Shown: one piece after another, positions 1 through 6,972 of the stretch
Layout of the letters: each line of letters opens with the position of its first letter
Numbering within the stretch: position 1 is the first letter of the stretch
Assembly: GCA_000504605.1 (NCBI GenBank)
Contig: AZHQ01000005.1
Span: 1-37,159, forward strand
Direction of reading: 5' to 3'
DNA: 37,159 nucleotides
Source: an alpha proteobacterium SCGC AAA288-E13
GTDB taxonomy: Bacteria; Pseudomonadota; Alphaproteobacteria; Pelagibacterales; Pelagibacteraceae
Notes under the pieces: generated by a model
The model's database searches: none
Told to the model about the DNA's origin: nothing
The model's input: the letters and a program-made list of their open reading frames with translations, nothing else
Program-made: the position numbers and the translations under genes

Positions 1-233
1 CTGCAAGCAATATAGATTTATATTTAAGTAAATTAATATTTTCTGATTTTCAGAAAAGCAAAATTGAAATTGTTAGTGAACAATATGAAGCAGACTATAT
101 TATATCCAATGGAAATTTTTGGGAAGGAAATCCCGAGGCAAATTTTGCAAAAATACCTGATGATTTTAGACTTTATAAAGAAATTCGCACTGATAAGACT
201 AAGTTAGTTTCTATTTATAAAAAAAATTTATAG
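1..233 (+). CDS. C-terminal end of a truncated protein, unidentified
   Basis: The gene enters from the left edge and reads in frame from base 3 to a TAG at 231-233, giving the last 76 residues. Only the C-terminus is visible: a mixed polar segment containing ADYIISNGNFWEGNP, then a lysine-rich tail ending SIYKKNL. There is no membrane segment or catalytic motif in this piece. The style (an 'ADYII.N' strand followed by 'F.L.KEI' and 'SIYKK') resembles the C-terminal tail of large membrane glycosyltransferases of the GT-C/ArnT type, but that is only an impression. The identity cannot be settled from this fragment. Confidence 0.6.
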   Translation, partial: ASNIDLYLSKLIFSDFQKSKIEIVSEQYEADYIISNGNFWEGNPEANFAKIPDDFRLYKEIRTDKTKLVSIYKKNL

Positions 234-319
234 ATTAATTATAAATAATTAGAAAAACAATAGAATATTAATTGTAAAAAAAAGTGTAATATTTGATTTT
301 TATTAAAATTTGTTAATCT

Positions 320-586
320 ATGAAAATTTTTATATATAAATCTTTATTTGTTTTTTTTCTCTTCATAATTGCATTTCACGTAACAATTAATTTTAAGCTG
401 AGACAATATGAGAATCATTTGAAATCTTTTACTCATAAGCAAGAACGTGAAAAAATTATAAATAAAATTAAAAATGAAATGGCAAAAGCAATAGAAAAAG
501 ATAATTATTTCACAGAAGAGGAGAGAAATTTAATTAATAATTATATAAAAAAAATTAAAGAAGAACTTAATATACCTGCGGAGTAA
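320..586 (+). CDS. small single-pass membrane protein, unknown function
   Basis: An 88-residue protein. Residues 1-25 begin with lysine and then form a strongly hydrophobic stretch (FVFFLFIIAFHVTI), an uncleaved anchor or signal sequence with no lipobox. The rest (about 30-88) is charged and probably helical, with KQEREKIINKIKNEMAKAIEK followed by a conserved-looking 'YFTEEERNLINNYIKKIKEEL' type tail (about 64-84). That suggests an N-terminal anchor with a periplasmic coiled-coil segment. The gene stands alone, 86 bases after the preceding stop and more than 200 bases before tRNA-Pro. I do not recognise the family. Composition and the clear topology make it a likely real gene. Confidence 0.65.
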   Translation: MKIFIYKSLFVFFLFIIAFHVTINFKLRQYENHLKSFTHKQEREKIINKIKNEMAKAIEKDNYFTEEERNLINNYIKKIKEELNIPAE

Positions 587-639
587 AAGATAAAAAAAAT
601 AAATTAGAACTGATATAAAATGAAAAAACTACCTTGTTA

Positions 640-681
640 CTTGATCCCATCAAGATCCAAAAATAAAAAACCCCATTTTTT
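640..681 (+). terminator. two small hairpins, possible weak terminator
   Basis: In the 214-base gap between the small membrane protein and tRNA-Pro there is a perfect six-base inverted repeat CTTGAT (640-645), loop CCC, ATCAAG (649-654). Eleven bases later comes an A6-CCCCA-T6 hairpin (665-681). The second looks like a weak A/T-rich bidirectional terminator and could end the upstream transcript. The rest of the gap shows nothing convincing apart from the tRNA promoter. Confidence 0.3.
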
Positions 682-761
682 GTGTAGTAAACTAAAATTC
701 CAATAGGATCCCAAAATAATCTACATATGTTCACAAATATAAACATTTAAACACCTTTCAA

Positions 762-790
762 TTGATAAAAAGGTCCGTATAACTTATAAA
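762..790 (+). promoter_or_regulatory. predicted sigma-70 type promoter for tRNA-Pro
   Basis: TTGATA (762-767) and TATAAA (785-790) are separated by exactly 17 bases and differ from the -35 and -10 consensus at one position each. The expected start site would be around 796-798, four or five bases before the tRNA. The downstream NDUFS4-like gene begins 9 bases after the tRNA and may be read from the same promoter. Confidence 0.6.
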
Positions 791-800
791 ACTAAGCAAT

Positions 801-877
<77 letters not shown>

Positions 878-886
878 TAAAGATCT

Positions 887-1174
887 ATGAAAAAAGCCAA
901 AATATACATTCCTACAAAGAGCGCAATGCAGTCAGGTACAATAAATACTCAAAAGTGGATTTTAGAATTTGAGACCGAAGATACGGGAATAAATTCTTTG
1001 ATGGGTTGGGAAACATCTACTGATACCATGTCCGAAGTGAAGCTAGAGTTTGATACCAAAGAATTAGCCATTAATTTCGCTAAAAAAAATAATATTGAAT
1101 ATTACATAATTGAACCTCAAAAGAGAAAAATTGTTAAAAAATCATACGCAGATAACTTTATTAAAAATCAATAA
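887..1174 (+). CDS. NDUFS4-like NADH dehydrogenase (complex I) accessory subunit
   Basis: A 95-residue protein resembling the ETC complex I NDUFS4/18-kDa subunit family found in alphaproteobacteria and mitochondria. Recognisable elements are an N-terminal strand with residues [13 protein letters not shown] (about 5-17), W24 in KWILEF, the family hallmark LMGWETSTD (38-46), a helix AINFAKKN (61-68), and IEP (75-77) near the end. In known systems this soluble subunit sits on the matrix/cytoplasmic arm of complex I near the NADH-binding module and helps stabilise it. It starts 9 bases after tRNA-Pro and 11 bases before the SbmA-like gene, so it may be co-transcribed with both. The length is typical of bacterial members. 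Confidence 0.85.
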   Translation: MKKAKIYIPTKSAMQSGTINTQKWILEFETEDTGINSLMGWETSTDTMSEVKLEFDTKELAINFAKKNNIEYYIIEPQKRKIVKKSYADNFIKNQ

Positions 1175-1185
1175 CTATTAAATAA

Positions 1186-2223
1186 ATGTTAAAAAGTTTT
1201 TTCCTAGAAAAAAAATGGAGACTGTGGTCTTGGGGTGGCTTATTACTTCTAATTGTATCACTTTGGTTTCAAGTCCAAATGACCGTAGCTATCAACGTCT
1301 GGTACGGAAAATTTTATGACCTTTTACAGAACGCAGGAGATTATGTAGACAAACCACAGGAAGGAATAAAACTTTTTTTTAGTCAGTTAATTTCTCTAGA
1401 ATACATTTTAAATGGTTTCGAGGGAGATCTTTCTTTTGTAGTTATTGCATTCCCTTATATTTTTTTAGCAATCTTTACCGGCTGGTTTACTCGAATTTAT
1501 GGATTAAGATGGAGAGAAGCCATGACTTTTAATTATATACCTAAATGGCAAGCAGTAGAAAGTGAAATAGAAGGGGCCAGCCAAAGAATACAAGAAGATT
1601 GCAATAGATTTGCACGGATAATTGAGTCACTAGGTTTACAGGTCATCAGAGCACTTATGACATTAATTGCATTTATTCCAATTCTTTGGACTTTAAGTGA
1701 AAAAGTAGATATTCCAATATTAAAAGATATAGATGGCTCGTTAGTTTGGTTTACTTTAATCATTTCATTAGGTGGAATTGTTATTTCTTGGTTTGTTGGA
1801 ATTAAATTACCCGGTCTGGAATATAAAAATCAAAGAGTAGAGGCTGCATTTAGAAAAGATCTGGTTCTTGGTGAAGACGATAAAAAAAACTATGCTCAAA
1901 CGGAAACTTTACTTGAATTATTTACTGGAATTAGATTTAATTATCATCGACTATATCTTCATTACGGTTATTTTGATGGATGGATGACCACTTATGATCA
2001 ATTTATGATTATTGCACCATATTTAATAATGGGTCCTGGTTTATTTACAGGATTGATCACACTTGGGGTTATGGTACAGGTTTCAAATGCTTTTTCGCGA
2101 GTTCACGGAGGTTTTGCCTTATTCCTACACAATTGGACAACAATTACTGAACTTAGAAGTATATGGAAACGATTACATGAATTTGAAAGAAATTTAGAAA
2201 TATACAGAATGAGGTTAGCTTAG
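1186..2223 (+). CDS. SbmA/BacA-like inner membrane transporter
   Basis: A 345-residue polytopic membrane protein of the SbmA/BacA family, whose members take up peptides and other bulky molecules (microcin, bleomycin-like compounds, cobalamin in related proteins) across the inner membrane. The N-terminus has the typical pattern of a basic start followed by WSWGGLLLLIVSLWFQVQ and an NVWYGKFYDLLQNA segment. Further family-like elements are YGLRWREAMTFNYI (about 105-118) and the tail VHGGFALFLHNWTTITELRS. It lacks an ATP-binding domain, as expected for the SbmA branch. It is somewhat shorter than enterobacterial SbmA (about 400 residues). The substrate cannot be read from sequence. One base separates it from the next small ORF, suggesting coupled translation. 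Confidence 0.8.
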   Translation: MLKSFFLEKKWRLWSWGGLLLLIVSLWFQVQMTVAINVWYGKFYDLLQNAGDYVDKPQEGIKLFFSQLISLEYILNGFEGDLSFVVIAFPYIFLAIFTGWFTRIYGLRWREAMTFNYIPKWQAVESEIEGASQRIQEDCNRFARIIESLGLQVIRALMTLIAFIPILWTLSEKVDIPILKDIDGSLVWFTLIISLGGIVISWFVGIKLPGLEYKNQRVEAAFRKDLVLGEDDKKNYAQTETLLELFTGIRFNYHRLYLHYGYFDGWMTTYDQFMIIAPYLIMGPGLFTGLITLGVMVQVSNAFSRVHGGFALFLHNWTTITELRSIWKRLHEFERNLEIYRMRLA

Positions 2224-2224
2224 A

Positions 2225-2392
2225 ATGAGTGCAGTTACATTGTTAACTATAATTGTCGCGTTTATCGTTTTATTAATCGCTATTATTCATTTCTATGACA
2301 GGTACTTGGTAAAAGAAATTGATTTATACGAAAAAAGATTAGTAAAAAAAGGTATTTTTAAAAGACATTTTATAAAAAATAAAAAGAATTAA
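2225..2392 (+). CDS. 55-residue single-pass membrane protein
   Basis: An ATG one base after the SbmA-like stop opens a 55-codon frame ending at a TAA at 2390-2392. Residues 4-22 are a clear transmembrane helix (VTLLTIIVAFIVLLIAIIH), followed by a basic amphipathic tail (RYLVKEIDLYEKRLVKKG) expected in the cytoplasm. The tight spacing, tidy topology and lack of alternative coding argue that it is a real gene, probably translated together with the transporter. It might be an accessory subunit or a small regulator of the SbmA-like protein; this is inference from position only. I do not recognise the family. Confidence 0.55.
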   Translation: MSAVTLLTIIVAFIVLLIAIIHFYDRYLVKEIDLYEKRLVKKGIFKRHFIKNKKN

Positions 2393-2428
2393 AAATAAAC
2401 CAATAAATTTCTTATTTTTTAAGACTAT

Positions 2429-3329
2429 ATGGAGTTATACATAAAGCTTTTTGAGGTATTATTTCCCGTATTTTTAATTATAGGCATAGGATATTGGTAT
2501 GGAAAAAAGGAACCTAAATTTGACACTAAATTCATAACAAACTTTTCGGGAAACATTGGCCTTCCTTGTATCATTTTTTATTCACTTACTTCTTCAAATG
2601 TCGAATTTGACTTACTTTTAAGATTTTTTTACTACATATTATTATATGTTGGACTGTTTGGAATTATAGGCATTTTAGTACTTAAAATTCTTAAAAAAAG
2701 ATATATATAGATTGCTTCCCCCTTTAATACTTCCAAATACTGGTAATATGGGTATGCCCATTTGTCTTTTTGCTTATGGCAAATTGGGTTTAGCAATAGC
2801 GGCAGCTGTAACTTCGGTAATAGTTGTTTTTCATTTTACGCTAAATATTCTTTTAGCAAGTAGAAAATTTTCTATTAAACCACTTATAAATTGTGTTGCA
2901 ATATATGCCCTAATTATTTCATTGTTTTTTGTTTATTATAAAATTCCTTCACCAAAGTTTCTAGAAAATGCTACATTTTTAATATCTTATTCCACAATTT
3001 TTTTAGTACTGATGTCCTTAGGAATAGCTCTATCTAAATTAAAAATTTTTTCATTTAATGAAAGCTTACTTTTTTCATTCATCAGAATTATCGTTGGTCC
3101 AATAGTAGGGTTTGGATTTGTCCAGATATTTAATTTAACTGGTGTTGAAGCAGGAGTAATGTTTATACAAACATCTATGCCATCGGCTGTCTTGACATAT
3201 TTAATTGGTGAAATTTATTCTCCTAAAAAAATAGTCAATAGTATTGCCAGCACAGTAGTTCTTTCTACATTCTTATCATTTATTACAGTCCCTATAGTAG
3301 TATTTTTGTCTCTAAAATATTTTTATTAA
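2429..3329 (+). pseudogene. AEC (auxin efflux carrier) family permease, broken by one frameshift
   Basis: Two adjoining frames together make one complete AEC-family permease of about 299 residues. The first runs from ATG 2429 to a TAG at 2708-2710 and holds the first three membrane helices (FPVFLIIGIGYWYGKK, GNIGLPCIIFYSLTS). The second carries the hallmark LPNTGNMGMPICLFAYGK and the remaining helices to a TAA at 3327-3329. The break lies in a seven-A tract at 2693-2699. Removing one A gives the continuous reading ILKKDIYRLLPPLILPN with no other damage. AEC carriers are secondary transporters of organic acids or auxin-like compounds. The second part would otherwise need a TTG start at 2712. 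This may be a real inactivation, an assembly error, or a slippage-rescued gene; no other lesion is visible. Confidence 0.8.
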
Positions 3330-3333
3330 AAAA

Positions 3334-4194
3334 GTGAAAGCAATTTTTTATAATTTACTTGCGTGGTGCATTTTGCCGATCATGGATGGAATTGCAAAAT
3401 ATCTAAGTTCAGATATTCCCGTTTTACAAATTGTATGGGCTAGATACTTTTTTACTGTAGTTATCACACTAACATTCATGCTTTCTTTTTTTAGAAAACA
3501 ATTGGTTTGGACTTCTAAGCCAAAATTACAAATTACCCGAGGTTTAATTTTAGTTGTAGCAAACATTTTATTCTTTTATTCAATTTCAATAATTTCATTA
3601 GCCAAAGCATTAACTTTAGCATTTGTTGCACCATTAATTGTTACTGCTTTATCACCTTTTTTTTTAGGAGAATTGGTTGGTTATCGAAGATGGTCAGCCG
3701 TGGTCATTGGATTTTTAGGCAGTCTTATTGTTATTAGACCAGGTTTTTTAGAATTTAATATTGCTACTTTAGCAGCTTTAGGAACAGGTTTTTTCTATGG
3801 AACATATATTATCGTTACGAGAAAACTTCACAGTGCTGATACACCATTGCTAACATTATTAATTACCGGTGTAGTAGGGGCCATAATTATTTCAATTTAT
3901 ATGCCGTTTACTTGGGTGGTTCCTACTTCAAATCAATGGTTTTTAATGGCTGGCATAGGCCTATGCGCTTCTGTAGGGCATTTCTTTTTAATTTTATCTT
4001 TAAAATATGCCGATGCCTCTAAACTCGCTCCTTTCAGCTATTTTGAAATCGTTACAAACATGCTAATTGGCTTTTACTTCTTTGGTGATTTTCCAGATGG
4101 GTACACTTTTTTAGGACTATTCATAATTATGGGCAGCGGTGTATATGTCTTCATAAGAGAGTCGTCATTAAAACCTTCAATCCACGTCAGTTAG
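3334..4194 (+). CDS. EamA/DMT superfamily transporter
   Basis: A 286-residue protein with about ten hydrophobic helices in two repeated halves, the EamA (drug/metabolite transporter) architecture. Typical sequences are YNLLAWCILPIMDGIAKYLS at the start, ARYFFTVVITLTF, LAKALTLAFVAPLIVTALSPFFLGE at the end of the first repeat, and ADASKLAPFSYFEIVTN in the second. Members export amino acids or other metabolites from the cytoplasm; the substrate is not predictable. The start is a GTG at 3334, four bases after the AEC stop, so the two genes probably form one transcript. A noncoding stretch follows, marking the end of this group of membrane proteins. Confidence 0.85.
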   Translation: MKAIFYNLLAWCILPIMDGIAKYLSSDIPVLQIVWARYFFTVVITLTFMLSFFRKQLVWTSKPKLQITRGLILVVANILFFYSISIISLAKALTLAFVAPLIVTALSPFFLGELVGYRRWSAVVIGFLGSLIVIRPGFLEFNIATLAALGTGFFYGTYIIVTRKLHSADTPLLTLLITGVVGAIIISIYMPFTWVVPTSNQWFLMAGIGLCASVGHFFLILSLKYADASKLAPFSYFEIVTNMLIGFYFFGDFPDGYTFLGLFIIMGSGVYVFIRESSLKPSIHVS

Positions 4195-4694
4195 GCAGGA
4201 TATTACCCAATTTAATGCTTATATTCATTACTAAACTTATACTTTAAATATTATCATTAAGTCATTGTATTATATAATTAATTTATGCAACATAAAGTAA
4301 TATATTAAGTAATAATTACGTAGAATGGTATAATTAGTACTAAGAGAATATAGAAGTAAATAAGTGGCTTAAAACAAAGATAATTTGATAATCGAGATAG
4401 CTCCTGAAGAAGGATGAATATTTAAAAATCACTTAACTTAAGTAAATAGTGCATAAATAAGCATATTTTGCAAAATTAACTGTAAAAATAGGGTAACAAA
4501 ATCAAATGAATTCCGAGGTTTGTAGTAACGGAATATAGCGTTTAAACGTCCATAGAAGGGGCATATTTAGAAATTTTCACTTAAATGGTACAACTGAAGG
4601 GTGTATATGATTAATATAGCTAAAGGAAGTCAAAACCGCCAAAAAGTGCCGATTTTGCTTACTTTTTAATGCAATTAATACATGAAATAGGTAA
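4195..4694. other. 500-base stretch without a gene
   Basis: No ORF with coding character is seen on either strand, which is unusual in a window where most genes touch or overlap. The sequence holds an inverted repeat ATTCCG/CGGAAT (4510-4515 and 4529-4534, 13-base loop), the octamer palindrome ACTTAAGT (4436-4443) and several short TAAGTA-like repeats, but no tRNA, terminator or array. It lies immediately left of a cyclophilin-like gene and a tyrosine recombinase. The simplest reading is a decayed or recombined island edge. Confidence 0.5.
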
Positions 4695-5072
4695 TTATTT
4701 AATAGTTAAGCTAATTTCATGACCATCACTAATTTTTGTCAAAAGCTTTAACTGTTCCGGATATTCAGCATCGGCCCAAATATTTACTCTTGCTGCTAGC
4801 CTAATTTCGTTTAATTTGCTTATTGGAGTTCTCCCAAAGCCTATTGCAATGCTATTTCCTTCAATCCAAAAGGCGATTTCACCTAACTTTACAATATCTT
4901 TGGCATTATCTTCAATATTCACGTTAATTTTCGGTATTTCAAAGTATATTTCATCTCCCCATGTATTTGCTGATGATTTTAATGGTAGCAGCTTGATAAT
5001 TTCATTCGCAGTTTTGTTTTTTCGAAGTCTGCAGTTTAAGACTATATCCGAAACTATTATCTTGATGTCCAT
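4695..5072 (-). CDS. cyclophilin-like fold protein (TM1367-type family)
   Basis: A 125-residue protein matching the small 'cyclophilin-like' beta-barrel family known from Thermotoga TM1367. Supporting motifs are GDEIYFEIP (39-47), GEIAFWIEG (64-72), the GFGRTP loop (78-83) followed by S85, and ARVNIWA (94-100). The family has the cyclophilin fold but usually lacks proven prolyl isomerase activity, and its cellular role is unknown. It has no signal peptide. It is divergent from the recombinase 93 bases away, and a 500-base gene-free region lies downstream. It is probably part of the variable segment. Confidence 0.75.
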   Translation of the reverse strand: MDIKIIVSDIVLNCRLRKNKTANEIIKLLPLKSSANTWGDEIYFEIPKINVNIEDNAKDIVKLGEIAFWIEGNSIAIGFGRTPISKLNEIRLAARVNIWADAEYPEQLKLLTKISDGHEISLTIK

Positions 5073-5165
5073 AATATCTAAAATACGATAATATTTCAGA
5101 TATTGACATTGGTTATATCCTAATATATTACTAACGATAATTAAAGGTTATCAATAGTAATAGAT

Positions 5166-6122
5166 ATGAATGAACTCATTACTGACATAAAAGCACTTCA
5201 TGAGGAAACATTAAATAACCTCAAAAACTCTAAAGCTATGAACACAATTAGAGCATATAAATCTGATTTTAAGCATTTTCGTGCATTCTGTGCAAATAAT
5301 GGATTTAGGTCCCTTCCTTCGGAGTCTAAAATAGTATCTTTGTACATGACCTATTTATCGACCAAAGATGCTAAAATAAGCACTCTAAGACGTAGATTAG
5401 TATCAATAGGCATGATTCATAAGCTCAAAGGTCATTATCTTGATACTAAACATCCAATTATAATAGAAAATTTAATGGGCATCAGACGCAAGAAAGGAAG
5501 CTATCAAAAAGGCAAAAAACCTATATTAATCAATCAATTAAAGGCAGTAATTAATGCAATAGATAACCAAAAAACTGAAGATATAAAAAAAACTAGGGAT
5601 AAAACATTAATACTTATAGGTTTTGGTGGTGGATTTAGAAGAATGGAGCTGGTTTCAATTGACTATGAAGATATAGAATTTGTTCCTGAAGGAGTTAAAA
5701 TCAATATTAGAAGATCCAAAACAGATCAATTTGGCGAAGGAATGATTAAAGGCCTGCCCTACTTCTCTAATCAAATATATTGCCCTGTACTTCACCTAAA
5801 GAAGTGGCTTGAGATATCAAATATTAAATCTGGATCCTTATTTAGACGTTTTTCAAAGAGTTTTAAACTTAGCAATGATCGTTTAACTGACCAATCAGTA
5901 GCATTAATATTAAAAAATTATCTTAGTGCTGCTGGAATAGAAAATAAAAACTATTCAGGACATAGTTTAAGATCCGGTTTTGCTACTGTATCAGCAGAGT
6001 CAGGTGCTGATGAAAGAAGTATAATGGCCATGACAGGTCATAAAACCACTCAAATGGTTAGAAGATATATTAAAGAAGCAAATTTATTTAAAAATAATGC
6101 TTTAAACAAAATTAAAATTTAA
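5166..6122 (+). CDS. tyrosine recombinase / site-specific integrase
   Basis: A 318-residue phage-integrase-family enzyme. Residues about 8-100 are the SAM-like DNA-binding domain (MNTIRAYKSDFKHFRAFC), and about 115-310 the catalytic domain. The full catalytic set is visible: R158 in GGGFRRMEL, K185 in RRSKTDQ, H266 and R269 in SGHSLRSGFA, H292 in TGHKT, and nucleophile Y301 in RRYI. It should therefore cut and join DNA through a 3'-phosphotyrosine. It differs from chromosomal XerC/XerD in the 'GHSLRSG' box and resembles integrases of mobile or variable regions. No partner excisionase, transposase or phage gene is nearby. It converges on the FkbM gene with 21 bases between stops. Confidence 0.92.
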   Translation: MNELITDIKALHEETLNNLKNSKAMNTIRAYKSDFKHFRAFCANNGFRSLPSESKIVSLYMTYLSTKDAKISTLRRRLVSIGMIHKLKGHYLDTKHPIIIENLMGIRRKKGSYQKGKKPILINQLKAVINAIDNQKTEDIKKTRDKTLILIGFGGGFRRMELVSIDYEDIEFVPEGVKINIRRSKTDQFGEGMIKGLPYFSNQIYCPVLHLKKWLEISNIKSGSLFRRFSKSFKLSNDRLTDQSVALILKNYLSAAGIENKNYSGHSLRSGFATVSAESGADERSIMAMTGHKTTQMVRRYIKEANLFKNNALNKIKI

Positions 6123-6143
6123 AGTGATTAATATACAAATTTA

Positions 6144-6911
6144 CTAGCTTCTAATTTTATTATTTACAAAAACTAAATCTGAATGAATCCAATTAACTAA
6201 ATGATAATTATAATTCTTCAAATATCTGTAAATTTCTGAATTAATGATCTCATTTATATTTTGATTATAAAACTCAAGTTCTTTAATTTTTAAATCAAGA
6301 TATTCAACAACAATTATTTCTGGATAATATTTTTCTAAATCAAAACCTTTTAAAACATTTAATTCATTTCCTTCTACATCAATGGATAAAAAATTAATCT
6401 TTTTATCAGTGTATGGTGAATTTTTAATAACAAAATCTAATGTAGTAGATTGAATTTTTTTAACTTCTTTGATTTTTTTTTTTCTAGAATTGTACACATT
6501 TTTACTTATCGTATTTATTGATGAGCTTTCATGATAAAAAAATAAGTCTACCTCATCTTTAGAATTCGACACTGCGCTATTAAAATTATAATCATTAGGT
6601 CGAAAATAATTAAACATTTCAATAATATGACTATCTAAATCAATATTAATGCCTGACCACCCTTTCTGGTATAAAAGAAATGTGTTATTTCCATTTATTG
6701 GATGATTACACCCAACATCAATATAAACACCATTTGCTTTATCTTTGTATAAATAATTTACCAATAAATCGATTCCGCCAACTGAATAAGATGTTTTAAC
6801 ATTATTTTTTTTTTTCAAAATTTTATTAAAAAAAAAATATAATTGCTTAAAAAAAATATTACTTTTATTATATAAAAATTTTCTTTTAAGATAATTATCT
6901 AAAGTTTCCAT
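6144..6911 (-). CDS. FkbM family SAM-dependent methyltransferase
   Basis: A 255-residue protein with the Rossmann-like FkbM methyltransferase core. The SAM-binding motif I is VYIDVGCNHP (62-71), followed by an acidic strand end INIDLD (88-93), and the family's second hallmark is SIDVEGNE (176-183) near the end of the sheet. FkbM enzymes O-methylate sugars, polyketides or glycolipids; next to glycosyltransferases the likely target is a surface polysaccharide or glycoprotein sugar. About 55 N-terminal residues before the core are lysine- and phenylalanine-rich and contain no clear membrane helix. The gene is the last on the minus strand of the surface-sugar cluster. Confidence 0.85.
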   Translation of the reverse strand: METLDNYLKRKFLYNKSNIFFKQLYFFFNKILKKKNNVKTSYSVGGIDLLVNYLYKDKANGVYIDVGCNHPINGNNTFLLYQKGWSGINIDLDSHIIEMFNYFRPNDYNFNSAVSNSKDEVDLFFYHESSSINTISKNVYNSRKKKIKEVKKIQSTTLDFVIKNSPYTDKKINFLSIDVEGNELNVLKGFDLEKYYPEIIVVEYLDLKIKELEFYNQNINEIINSEIYRYLKNYNYHLVNWIHSDLVFVNNKIRS

Positions 6912-6972
6912 TTATTATAGAAAAATTAATTGACATATTTTATTTTTTAGATGTTTTAAATAAAACAAATAT

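Noticed and set aside
4195..4694. CRISPR array or tandem repeat in the gene-free region
   Set aside because: No regularly spaced repeat of 20 bases or more is present; only short A/T-rich similarities.
4816..5091. Plus-strand frame opposite the cyclophilin-like gene
   Set aside because: The minus-strand frame carries recognisable family motifs (GFGRTP, ARVNIWA), while this one is hydrophobic and has none.
5166..6122. Recombinase as chromosomal XerC/XerD or as part of a prophage
   Set aside because: The active-site boxes differ from Xer enzymes and there are no phage structural, lysis or replication genes nearby.
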